A DNA stretch of 14,203 nt from an uncultured Lachnospiraceae bacterium (GCA_910588215.1 CAJUQJ010000071.1:1-14203), one strand, 5' to 3'. Shown: positions 7,431-13,393, counted from the stretch's first letter. A program made the numbers and translations. Notes: generated by a model from the letters alone, not told the origin.

Positions 7431-7760
7431 CTATTCCGACTCATTTTCCTTTCGCCGCTTGCTCAATACACCTTCAATAAATTTCACCGTATATCCTCCG
7501 GCTCTGGCGATCTTTGCGCGCTTACGCCTGTCCGTCTCCTGCTTTGCCAGATCCGCTATAAATTCAGGACGGTACAGTCTCATAGGACAGTCGATCTTGT
7601 CCCCACGAAAATACTTGAACAATTTCAGCATGGCATCACGGCCGATCAGCTCAAACAACTCCAAATAGCTGTCATTTAATGCCTCTGCCTCATTACCGTC
7701 AACATTGAATGCCTCATAGATCATCTCTTCATTTATATTGTCCAGATCGATGTTGATCAC
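7431..7760 (-). CDS. Mor-like DNA-binding regulator
   Basis: The 109-residue basic protein resembles the Mor (phage Mu middle operon regulator) transcription-activator family. An acidic N-terminal helical part leads to ELIGRDAMLKLFKYFRGDKI (37-56), comparable to the dimerisation region with its glycine-rich turn and proline (CP58-59). RAKIARAGGYTVKFIEGVL (81-99) looks like a helix-turn-helix. The match is by pattern, so another helix-turn-helix regulator is possible. Translation starts at GTG with AAGGAGG 7 bases upstream. The GTG overlaps the stop of the 41-codon gene (GTGA), so the two are translationally coupled. As last gene of this operon it is a likely transcription factor of the element. 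Confidence 0.55.
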   Translation of the reverse strand: MINIDLDNINEEMIYEAFNVDGNEAEALNDSYLELFELIGRDAMLKLFKYFRGDKIDCPMRLYRPEFIADLAKQETDRRKRAKIARAGGYTVKFIEGVLSKRRKENESE

Positions 7761-7882
7761 AGTATCGCCTCCTTGTCTGTCAAAATCTTAACAACATCTT
7801 CTTCCTTAAATCCAGTCGTTAAAAGGAACTTATAAAGGGTCTTTATATTCGCCTTTATAAGTTCCTTTTTTAGATATATCAT
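7757..7882 (-). CDS. 41-residue peptide coupled to the Mor-like gene
   Basis: A gene too short for routine calling. It has ATG 7882 with AAGGA about 8 bases upstream and a TGA that overlaps the GTG of the next gene by four bases. The peptide starts MIYLKKELIKANIKTLYKFL and ends KEAIL; it is lysine-rich and helical with a GFKEEDVVKIL segment typical of small cytoplasmic helical proteins. There is no signal peptide or cysteine. Codons about 5-21 are made of an 18-bp inverted repeat, so the message folds into a long hairpin early in the gene. It may be a partner of the Mor-like protein, or a leader peptide whose translation governs that protein. Confidence 0.6.
   Translation of the reverse strand: MIYLKKELIKANIKTLYKFLLTTGFKEEDVVKILTDKEAIL
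7821..7869. repeat. 18-bp perfect inverted repeat inside the 41-codon gene
   Basis: AAAAGGAACTTATAAAGG (7821-7838) is exactly complementary to CCTTTATAAGTTCCTTTT (7852-7869), with a 13-base loop. The outer A and T runs give it the look of a two-way Rho-independent terminator. The T-run is six long on the plus strand and four on the minus (coding) strand. It lies wholly inside the coding frame. Confidence 0.85.
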
Positions 7883-7924
7883 ATATGGATTCCTTATCCT
7901 TCAAATAAACAGATCACTCTGTTT

Positions 7925-8197
7925 TCATAAATACAGAAATTCCCCATCGTCCAGCCAAAGTACACCATCACTTCCAAGTGGCAGCGGCACATCACTGATC
8001 AACGTTCCCCAGAAATTGACCATGATGCCTTTTTTGACTCTTGTCGGATCACCCTGGCTCTCATCATCATCGGCAACTTCATACTGGTATCGTCCCTTTG
8101 GTACGGTACTCCTGTCTATACGCATGTCACTGAAATCACACTCGATACCACATACTATTACCTTCGTAAATTTTTCCTTATTGTAGTCTAACTGCAT
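7925..8197 (-). CDS. LPD28-like small protein
   Basis: The 90-residue protein resembles proteins annotated with the large-polyvalent-protein-associated domain LPD28. It opens with a cysteine-containing strand VIVCGIECDFSDMRIDR, then GRYQYEVADDDESQGDP and GIMVNFWGTLISD, and ends in an acidic WLDDGEFLYL. It is soluble, acidic and mostly strand-like; no function is known. ATG 8197 is preferred because AGGAGG lies 8 bases before it. The ATG two codons earlier (8203) overlaps the previous stop as ATGA but sits only 2 bases from the ribosome site. It follows the DUF2786 gene directly, so the two are co-translated. Confidence 0.6.
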   Translation of the reverse strand: MQLDYNKEKFTKVIVCGIECDFSDMRIDRSTVPKGRYQYEVADDDESQGDPTRVKKGIMVNFWGTLISDVPLPLGSDGVLWLDDGEFLYL

Positions 8198-8199
8198 CC

Positions 8200-8763
8200 T
8201 CATAGCCTCCTTTCATTGCTATCCAGCATCAATGCACGGGTTCTCTTATCGATCCCACTCGCCATCTGTGCTACCCTGATATCTCTTTCGTTAAATTTAT
8301 CAAAGCCCTCTTTGGGTGCATCCGCCGGAAAGATACCCTGTGCATTTATAAACGCAGACATAAAGATATCCAATTCCTCATAAAATACATTTCTGTAAAA
8401 CATAAATTCCATCTCAATCTCCAGTTTCTGTGCTTTTGTACAGTAGATGCCCAGCTTCTGTCGTTTGCCTTTACTGCGGTAATATCTCCTATCCCCTGCA
8501 GCCGTCATTACCTTATAGATACACTGCACGAGCAGCTTTCTTTCATGCTTCCCATTATAAGAAAATAATGTATATTCATATTCTTCGCTCTGCAGTTCAT
8601 CCAGTGACCGTATGCCATTCTTTTCCAACATCTTCTGCAGCATCTTTTCTGCTGTGTCTTTTTCACCGCCTACACCTCGCTCTGCTAATGTCTGCAGTTT
8701 TTTGATCCTTTGTATGGTCTTTTCATCCATTTTTCTTACCCACCTCTTTCTGACGTTAGTCAT
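8200..8763 (-). CDS. DUF2786-like protein
   Basis: The 187-residue protein carries the DUF2786 pattern near its N-terminus: IKKLQTLAERGVGGEKDTAE followed by a helix ending MLEKNGI. Function is unknown; related proteins occur on phages and plasmids. A basic middle part (YYRSKGKRQKLGIYC) and a helical stretch (KLEIEMEFMFYRNVFYEEL) follow. Two starts are plausible: ATG 8763 has AGAGGA 7 bases upstream and overlaps a short upstream frame as ATGA; ATG 8730 (MDEKTIQRIKK) has AGAGGTGGG about 9 bases upstream and would place the domain at the very N-terminus. It is the first sizeable gene of a four-gene operon running to the Mor-like regulator. Confidence 0.65.
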   Translation of the reverse strand: MTNVRKRWVRKMDEKTIQRIKKLQTLAERGVGGEKDTAEKMLQKMLEKNGIRSLDELQSEEYEYTLFSYNGKHERKLLVQCIYKVMTAAGDRRYYRSKGKRQKLGIYCTKAQKLEIEMEFMFYRNVFYEELDIFMSAFINAQGIFPADAPKEGFDKFNERDIRVAQMASGIDKRTRALMLDSNERRL

Positions 8764-8837
8764 ATCTTCTTCCTCTGCAATATCTTCTCACCATACAGGG
8801 AATCGAACCATTCGATATGCCAATACACACCCTGCAA
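8760..8837 (-). other. Possible short coding frame in the DUF2786 leader
   Basis: A minus-strand frame ends in TGA overlapping the DUF2786 ATG (ATGA). It reads strongly protein-like: VYWHIEWFDSLYGEK and then a basic tail. The only start is a TTG at 8837 (25 codons) with a weak site upstream. The frame stays open a further 15 codons to about 8882 without a start. The same frame, beyond two stops, shows another peptide-like run (MKERIHSWSNMQMW...). It may be a leader peptide or the end of a decayed gene. Confidence 0.35.
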
Positions 8838-9040
8838 TTCGCTCTTAAATTTTCCCCTTGTCTTACACCCCTCCTCTACTTTCTAAAATAATCAATTTGA
8901 GTCTCCTCCGCGGACTTCAGTTCGCAACCACATCTGCATATTAGACCAACTGTGAATTCGCTCTTTCATCATATTAAGAATATATATTCGACTTGATCCT
9001 TTATCCGTCAGCTATGCAAAGCAATGGTTTCTATTATGGC
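8764..9040. promoter_or_regulatory. Divergent control region between the DUF2786 operon and parB
   Basis: The gap between the diverging genes holds several signals. An ATCGAA/TTCGAT hairpin lies at 8802-8816, inside CAGGG (8796-8800) and CCCTG (8830-8834). AATTCGCTCTT occurs as a direct repeat at 8836-8846 and 8955-8965. A CCGCGG palindrome lies near 8930, and GAATATATATTC at 8978-8989. No good minus-strand -10/-35 pair was seen for the DUF2786 operon. Confidence 0.5.
8978..8989. repeat. 12-bp palindrome GAATATATATTC, parB copy
   Basis: This perfect palindrome lies about 50 bp upstream of the parB -35 box. The same 12 bases, within a 15-base identity TAAGAATATATATTC, recur at 12650-12661 in the leader of the parM operon. 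It is a candidate operator or segregation site; low complexity leaves chance possible. Confidence 0.5.
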
Positions 9041-9069
9041 TTGTATCCAAAATTCTAATACTATATAAT
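9041..9069 (+). promoter_or_regulatory. parB promoter
   Basis: TTGTAT (9041-9046) and TATAAT (9064-9069) are 17 bases apart, about 30 bases before the ATG at 9099. The transcript should start near 9076, giving a leader of about 23 bases that includes the AGGTG ribosome site. Confidence 0.75.
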
Positions 9070-9098
9070 TGTAAGAAAAGGAAAGCAGGTGCAGAATC

Positions 9099-9992
9099 AT
9101 GAATAGAGAGACCAAAGAGATCCGGATCGATTCTCTGATCCCTTTTAAATATCACTCAGGACAAACATATACCGGTGAACGGCTACAGATGATGATGGAC
9201 AGCATCCAGCATTCGGGACTGATGAATCCCATCATTGTCCGCCCTGTTAGCAGTAATAAATATGAAATCATATCTGGCCACAATCGTGCCAAAGCAATAA
9301 AAGAGTTGGGACACAGTGTCATTCCGGCAGATATCAGATATGACTTATCTGACGATGAAGCTATGCAATTATTCTATGAAAGCAATCTGAATCAACAGTC
9401 TTTTTCTGATTGGAATTATTCACAGAAGATCGAAGCTGTCAGATATACCGTGAAAATGATCAAAGAATATTCTCAACAGGGAAAACGAAATGATTTAGCA
9501 GGGAAAGCTTCTGACAAACATGGAGATGAAACTTCTGTCCAGACTGGACAGAAGTCAGGGATGAATCCCCGATCGTCTACAACAAGGGACAAAATGGCTC
9601 GACGGCTTGGAATCTCTACAGCTACTCTGAGTAAATACAGGCGTATCATCAAACTCCCTGATGAACTGGTCACAGAAATCGCACATTTACTCGATGAGAA
9701 AAAGATATCATTTGAGGCTGCTTATATGATTTCTGACCTGGAGGATGAAGATATCAGGCTGTTGATAAACTCTATCAATAGAAATCCTGAACAAAAAATT
9801 GATCTTGATCTTCTAAAGACATTTGGAAAGACTAATAAGCGCAAAGGCGATGCTGCAATCATTTGTCCGATAACATCACGAGGTATCCTGGCGGTTCTGA
9901 CAGCACAAAAAAAGAGTTCCTCCTCCGATATTTTGACTCCAATCCGTAGAATTGACGTCATAAATGAGATTCAGGCGAATAAGCCGCAATAA
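9099..9992 (+). CDS. ParB/Spo0J-family partition protein
   Basis: The 297-residue protein is a ParB/RepB/Spo0J-type DNA-segregation or regulatory protein. The N-terminal nuclease-like/CTP-binding domain shows NPIIVRPV (43-50), SGHNRAKA (59-66, in the place of the GERRxRA box) and YESNLNQ (93-99). A low-complexity polar linker (about 125-162) precedes a helix-turn-helix, KMARRLGISTATLSKYRRI (165-183). Helical segments then lead to a lysine/serine-rich C-terminus. No ParA gene is adjacent in the window, which is unusual for a partition pair. It may act as a regulator or use a ParA encoded elsewhere. It is transcribed away from the DUF2786 operon from its own promoter; CAGGTG lies 8 bases before the ATG. 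Confidence 0.9.
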   Translation: MNRETKEIRIDSLIPFKYHSGQTYTGERLQMMMDSIQHSGLMNPIIVRPVSSNKYEIISGHNRAKAIKELGHSVIPADIRYDLSDDEAMQLFYESNLNQQSFSDWNYSQKIEAVRYTVKMIKEYSQQGKRNDLAGKASDKHGDETSVQTGQKSGMNPRSSTTRDKMARRLGISTATLSKYRRIIKLPDELVTEIAHLLDEKKISFEAAYMISDLEDEDIRLLINSINRNPEQKIDLDLLKTFGKTNKRKGDAAIICPITSRGILAVLTAQKKSSSSDILTPIRRIDVINEIQANKPQ

Positions 9993-10035
9993 CTATCTTT
10001 CCTATGGTAAGCGGCAAATAATTGGCATCTATAAT

Positions 10036-10073
10036 AGGAGCACTGCCAGAGGTATCCTACAGATAGTGCTCCT
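10036..10073 (+). terminator. Hairpin after parB, weak terminator
   Basis: AGGAGCACT (10036-10044) pairs with AGTGCTCCT (10065-10073) over 9 bp around a 20-base loop, about 45 bases after the parB stop. Only a broken T tract follows, so termination strength is doubtful. It could serve both converging strands or be an operator. Confidence 0.45.
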
Positions 10074-10080
10074 TGATCGT

Positions 10081-10619
10081 TTAACAGCCGTAAAGTACCT
10101 TCTTATCTAAAACTTTTGTTTCTTTTGAAACTTCAATATAGAGTTTTGGCTCACAAGCTGCTACGCCTGTGCTTTATGCTTCTTTTGCAGTCACCTCAAC
10201 CCTATATACCTGTTCTTTCCGTCTGTATCTTCTATCACCTTATCCCCAGACCACACTCTATATATCTATACATTAATCTCCAGATTTCTATACTCATGCC
10301 ACCATCACCTTTAACCATATTTTATAAAACATTTACAATCGTGTATCTTCCTAATGTCTGCTATCTTCTGCCGTTCTCCTTCGATCTTTCTGATGATCTC
10401 ATTTAAGTCCTTCATACTAATATCCTCCAGCTTGACACCATTTATAAAATCCTCATGTTTCTGTACAAAATTATCTCTGGCATGTAACGATCTTGAAAGT
10501 GTTGCACATCTGTTGCATTTGATAACAGATATGCAACTCTCATACTCCGTTTTCCCTTAAAATCCCAAAATCTGCAACAGGTCACTTGCATCTGCTATCA
10601 TATCTGCAACAGCATCTAC
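10081..10619 (-). pseudogene. Decayed coding region downstream of parR
   Basis: No intact gene covers this stretch, but the minus strand keeps clear coding character broken by stops and shifts. In one frame, after ADMIADASDLLQILGF and a stop, an 81-codon open run includes HARDNFVQKHEDFINGVKLE and NEIIRKIEGERQKIADIRK. Past further stops it reads WSGDKVIEDTDGKNRYI. The sense then moves to another frame (VEVTAKEA, stop, EPKLYIEVSKETKVLDKKV), ending at 10081. One part could still be made: ATG 10415 with GGAGG 8 bases upstream gives a 34-residue peptide ending at 10311. I do not recognise the ancestor. The plus-strand frames here are shadows. Confidence 0.6.
10501..10612. repeat. Cluster of GTTGCA/TGCAAC repeats
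   Basis: Five copies of GTTGCA or its complement lie within 112 bp, at 10501, 10512, 10532, 10573 and 10605. The first three form an inverted repeat, GTTGCACATCTGTT (10501-10514) against AACAGATATGCAAC (10524-10537), with one mismatch and a 9-base loop. TCTGCAACAG occurs twice as a direct repeat (10571-10580, 10603-10612). Position just beyond the parR gene makes it a candidate centromere, origin iterons or an operator. Confidence 0.55.
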
Positions 10620-10684
10620 TCAATACTAAGATCATTACAGCGACAAATACATATTTCTTCCGCTCTCCACTTTTGGCAATACAT

Positions 10685-11062
10685 CTAACTGATAAAATCA
10701 AGTACACTGCTGAGTTCATCCGGAAGTCTCCCACAGGCTTCCGGTAATCCCACTTCTTCCATCATTGATTTCTCTGGAATCTTCTGTACATTCACAGTGT
10801 CAATACCTGCCAGAAGCGCCCCTACCAGTTTCATGCCCTGTTCCTGCATTTCCTCCCGTACTGCTATGAGCATCTGTTCATGAAATTGCTGACGTTCTAC
10901 CATTTCAATCTTCACACTGAGATATTCTTCCAATACTCTTTTTACATAGGAAGTAAGGGAAGCAGAACTCCCTGCCGCTTCTGCCAGTTTCAGATACAAG
11001 TCGCAATCTGCTTCATCAGACATATTAAAACGAAGGAAGATGGATCTTTGTTTCCCTGCCAT
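10685..11062 (-). CDS. ParR-like centromere-binding adaptor
   Basis: The 125-residue protein follows the ParM-like gene with a one-base stop/start overlap (TGATG), the usual parM-parR order. Its N-terminus, RSIFLRFNMSDEADCDLYLK, followed by SLTSYVKRVLEEYLSVKIE, has the strand-helix-helix layout of ribbon-helix-helix plasmid partition proteins. The tail has a glutamine/glutamate-rich helix and ends LSSVLDFIS, plausibly the part that caps the actin-like filament. ATG 11062 is preferred to the GTG at 11065 for spacing from AAGGTGG. The identification depends on both the N-terminal pattern and the neighbour. It should bind a repeated DNA site (parC) and link it to ParM filaments. Confidence 0.68.
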   Translation of the reverse strand: MAGKQRSIFLRFNMSDEADCDLYLKLAEAAGSSASLTSYVKRVLEEYLSVKIEMVERQQFHEQMLIAVREEMQEQGMKLVGALLAGIDTVNVQKIPEKSMMEEVGLPEACGRLPDELSSVLDFIS

Positions 11063-11988
11063 CACCCCACCTTCTTTCCTGTCATCTGATTCGCAAGGAA
11101 CTCATAGCCTTTTGCATTCGCGCACAGGTCACAGTCATAAGCTGTATGGCTCCTGTACTTTCCTGCATGGTCACGGGCCATTACTGCACCGCCGCCTACA
11201 TAGATGATATTGATATAGTCAAGGCTGTAGCCCCGTTCGGAAAGTTCCAGTTCCAGAGAATGTATCTTTTCCCGCATCATCCCACGGATCAGTTCCGCAT
11301 AGACTATCGGGAAATTGCCCGTTTCCTTTAACATGACCTTCATGATCTCATGTTCCGGAATGTCTTTCCCGGTCTGTACCTTCATATCACGCTGGATCTC
11401 TTTGATCCACTTAACCATGGCCTTTTCGATCGTGATAGACCGGCTCTCGATCGGAAGCCCATTCCGTACATAGACAACATCCGTAGTCTTACTGCCAATA
11501 TCCACGATCAGGTAATCATCCTTCATATTGCCAAGTCTGGAAGCAATCGCTGAATAGCATTGTGGACATACGATCGCTTTTATAATCGTCACGGCATAAT
11601 CTTCTCCTTCATAGGAAAATTCCAACATATTCTGCTGTTCATAGTAATCAATCAGTTTCAGCTTGTCTCTCCCATAATTAGAAAACGGTAAACCGACTGC
11701 CAGTACGACTTCTGCTTTATACAGACCTTCTGTTCTCAACTCCATGGCAATGCCGGCCATTGTACGGAGCCTTGCAGAATCATCCGATATCTTATCCTCT
11801 GTAATGGCTGATCTTCCCTCTCCTACTTTAAAGTATTCCCCATCATGGAACAAAGAATTTTCCTGTAACGTTGGCTCTACAATTCCGAGCCTGTGTACAC
11901 CATTGTCAAATATGAAATTTGCTGTCTTTCCAAGCTGATAGCCGTCATCATAACCTATAATGCATCTTCCTTCGCTTAATCTGACCAT
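11062..11988 (-). CDS. parM: ParM/StbA-like plasmid segregation actin
   Basis: This 308-residue protein has the actin/Hsp70 ATPase signatures. Phosphate loop 1 is IIGYDDGYQLGKTAN (10-24), loop 2 is VDIGSKTTD (162-170) and the adenosine motif is IIYVGGGAVM (261-270). The C-terminal ANAKGYEFLANQ is the usual ending of ParM/StbA proteins. It should form ATP-driven filaments that push plasmid copies apart. Cysteines at 141/144 and 286/289 are not a general family feature. The frame is open from 12084, but ATG 11988 is chosen: AGAGGA precedes it by 6 bases and it puts loop 1 near the N-terminus as in homologues. It lies 55 bases after the 177-residue gene and directly before parR. Confidence 0.88.
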   Translation of the reverse strand: MVRLSEGRCIIGYDDGYQLGKTANFIFDNGVHRLGIVEPTLQENSLFHDGEYFKVGEGRSAITEDKISDDSARLRTMAGIAMELRTEGLYKAEVVLAVGLPFSNYGRDKLKLIDYYEQQNMLEFSYEGEDYAVTIIKAIVCPQCYSAIASRLGNMKDDYLIVDIGSKTTDVVYVRNGLPIESRSITIEKAMVKWIKEIQRDMKVQTGKDIPEHEIMKVMLKETGNFPIVYAELIRGMMREKIHSLELELSERGYSLDYINIIYVGGGAVMARDHAGKYRSHTAYDCDLCANAKGYEFLANQMTGKKVG

Positions 11989-12043
11989 CTTTCTTCCTCT
12001 CCCTTCTATACACTTGATCCTCTGCACGATATCTTCCCCTGCT

Positions 12044-12577
12044 TTATGTATATCTGCAGAATATCTGTTCCTTCCGTGTCGCATTATCCCGTATGGCCAC
12101 CTGCGGGTACTCTGCCAGAAGCTGGTCTTTTTTTAACATAACATCCTCCATACTTCTGCACGAATACCACCATCCAACACGCTTCTCTGTGCCATCAATC
12201 GGATAAACATAGATGCCCTCCCATGCAAAATCATCCATATTTGCACGCACATAAGCATTCAGTTCGATGATAAAATCAGCCAACAGGGCAGCCATCACAT
12301 GCATGGCTTCTTTGCTATCCTGCAGCGTCTTAAAAGTACCAAGGCTTTTTCTGTAGTTCTCGTCCTCATAAAAATATTCAATCCACAGATCAAGATAGAT
12401 ACCTTCGTTGTTCCCATAGGCAAGATTACTCCGCAGGTCAAATTCACAGTTTGTGATTGGCAGTACATTTCCTGTTGCAAGTCCATAGTCCAGAATATCG
12501 GGCATTTTGTTCTTTACTTTCAGGATAATATTTATCCTATTGAATAATTCTTCTGTTGTCATTGGTCTTTTCATCAT
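12044..12577 (-). CDS. Unknown 177-residue protein, first gene of the parM operon
   Basis: I do not recognise a family. The protein is soluble and slightly acidic, with no signal peptide. It opens with MTTEELFNRINIILKVKNKM, continues with a strand-rich aromatic middle (GIYLDLWIEYFYEDENY) and a helix MHVMAALLADFIIELNAYV (about 93-111), then WEGIYVYPIDG and GWWYSCRSMEDVMLKK. TAGGAGG stands 7 bases before the ATG. It is the first gene after the operon promoter and is cotranscribed with parM and parR, so a part in segregation or its control is possible. Four tryptophans and many tyrosines suggest a compact folded domain. A role unrelated to partition cannot be excluded. Confidence 0.75.
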   Translation of the reverse strand: MMKRPMTTEELFNRINIILKVKNKMPDILDYGLATGNVLPITNCEFDLRSNLAYGNNEGIYLDLWIEYFYEDENYRKSLGTFKTLQDSKEAMHVMAALLADFIIELNAYVRANMDDFAWEGIYVYPIDGTEKRVGWWYSCRSMEDVMLKKDQLLAEYPQVAIRDNATRKEQIFCRYT

Positions 12578-12602
12578 ATGAAATCCTCCTATAAATGCAG
12601 AA

Positions 12603-12630
12603 ATCCCCGTGCCTAAAATGGCACAGGGAT
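12603..12630 (-). promoter_or_regulatory. Leader hairpin of the parM operon
   Basis: ATCCC/GGGAT and GTGCC/GGCAC pair around a 6-base loop with one mismatch between the two 5-bp blocks. It sits 26 bases before the first ATG, between promoter and ribosome site, without a U-run. A regulatory fold or operator is more likely than a terminator. Confidence 0.5.
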
Positions 12631-12649
12631 CACAATAATATCATGATAA

Positions 12650-12661
12650 GAATATATATTC
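12650..12661. repeat. 12-bp palindrome GAATATATATTC, parM-operon copy
   Basis: This is the second copy of the palindrome seen upstream of parB, here in the transcribed leader about 40 bp downstream of the -10 box. GATATAATATC at the -10 and ATCATGAT nearby are also palindromic, so the leader is rich in dyad symmetry. Confidence 0.5.
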
Positions 12662-12700
12662 ACAAGGATATCTCATACGCTTCCAGACAGTCAAATAGAT

Positions 12701-12729
12701 ATTATATCATTTAACGGAATCGTCTTCAA
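12701..12729 (-). promoter_or_regulatory. Promoter of the parM operon
   Basis: On the minus strand TTGAAG (12729-12724) and a perfect TATAAT (12706-12701) are 17 bases apart, giving a leader of about 115 bases. A TTGACT a little downstream (near 12694) could be the -35 of a weaker second promoter. Confidence 0.75.
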
Positions 12730-12976
12730 TTCTAACAAAAACACCTATTGGGAATTTCCTGCTAATGCCGACTCTGTGCTTTATCCTTTATTTCTCTCAT
12801 ATTTAAATTTCCATATAATACAAACATACTTTCCTACATCATTTTGAATTATCGCGCATGGCCTAATTCCACCTTACTCGTTACCTATGACTGGTCTTAA
12901 GTCTGCGTAATAGATTTATTTGCGTTTACTTGTCGTCCTTACCTCCGCTTCTAAACGCAAAAATCCAACTATCTAA
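12730..12976. other. Gene-free gap between two divergent promoters, with a 10-bp inverted repeat
   Basis: No gene of useful length was found on either strand. The one structure is TTTGCGTTTA (12919-12928) and TAAACGCAAA (12952-12961), a perfect 10-bp inverted repeat with a 23-base pyrimidine-rich loop. It ends 15 bp before the -35 box of the small plus-strand gene. It lacks a T-run in either direction, which argues against a terminator. The rest is AT-rich spacer. Confidence 0.5.
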
Positions 12977-13005
12977 TTGAAAGTCGGATAATGTTTTGAT
13001 ATTAT
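12977..13005 (+). promoter_or_regulatory. Promoter of the 49-residue peptide gene
   Basis: TTGAAA (12977-12982) and TATTAT (13000-13005) are 17 bases apart, with TG one base before the -10. Predicted start is about 13012, exactly at the ATG codons at 13013/13016. The message would therefore be leaderless from those, or have a 37-base leader to the TTG at 13049. Confidence 0.7.
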
Positions 13006-13048
13006 AAAAATAATGATGGCGGACTTACGACCGAAAGGAAGTGAGATT

Positions 13049-13198
13049 TTGGACGCTATCATTGCATTGGCCATTTCGGCGATAGGATGCGTGTTCTGTA
13101 ACATGGACTTTTGCACACTGTTTACTTTTATCAGTGTCTCAAACATCCTATATAAAAACTGGATTGACTACATCAATGATAAAACTGCCAGACGGTAG
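13049..13198 (+). CDS. 49-residue single-helix membrane peptide
   Basis: The frame opens with ATG at 13013, but that codon lies at the predicted transcript start and has no ribosome site. TTG 13049 has AAGGA 9 bases upstream and removes a charged leader, so it is preferred. The peptide starts DAIIALAISAIGCVFCNM, a hydrophobic helix with two cysteines, continues CTLFTFISV and ends in a polar, basic tail (NWIDYINDKTARR). A short hydrophobic peptide with a polar tail on its own promoter and terminator resembles type I toxin peptides, but I do not recognise a family. It is separate from the parM operon, which diverges from it. Confidence 0.5.
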   Translation: MDAIIALAISAIGCVFCNMDFCTLFTFISVSNILYKNWIDYINDKTARR

Positions 13199-13234
13199 AT
13201 AAGATACTTCGGATAAACTGTTGTCACACCAACA

Positions 13235-13254
13235 GCAAGCTACTTGCGATTTTT
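13235..13254 (+). terminator. Terminator of the 49-residue peptide gene
   Basis: GCAAG/CTTGC with a 3-base loop is followed by GATTTTT. A second hairpin, CTGTTG/CAACAG (13218-13235), lies just before it. The stem is short, but the T-run and the position 37 bases after the stop support it. Confidence 0.55.
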
Positions 13255-13393
13255 AAAGTACGACATTCTAATGTAACTCATCAACTGCCGCCATCTTATT
13301 TATTATATCAATATACAAATAATTCTTAAATCTGTTATTCATCTACAAATATCAACATATTACAACTATATGCGTTAAATTTTCAATGTTCTG

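Noticed and set aside
8795..8812. tRNA-like T arm (minus strand GGTTCGATTCCC)
   Set aside because: The T stem does not pair over five bases and no anticodon or acceptor arm can be drawn around it; the bases are also explained by an ATCGAA/TTCGAT hairpin and a protein-like frame.
10116..10560. Plus-strand open frames between parB and parR
   Set aside because: Low-complexity pyrimidine-rich translations (leucine, proline, serine) without ribosome sites; the coding signal is on the minus strand.
12295..12547. Short frames inside the 177-residue gene on both strands
   Set aside because: They overlap a gene with a strong ribosome site and operon context, and show no start signals.
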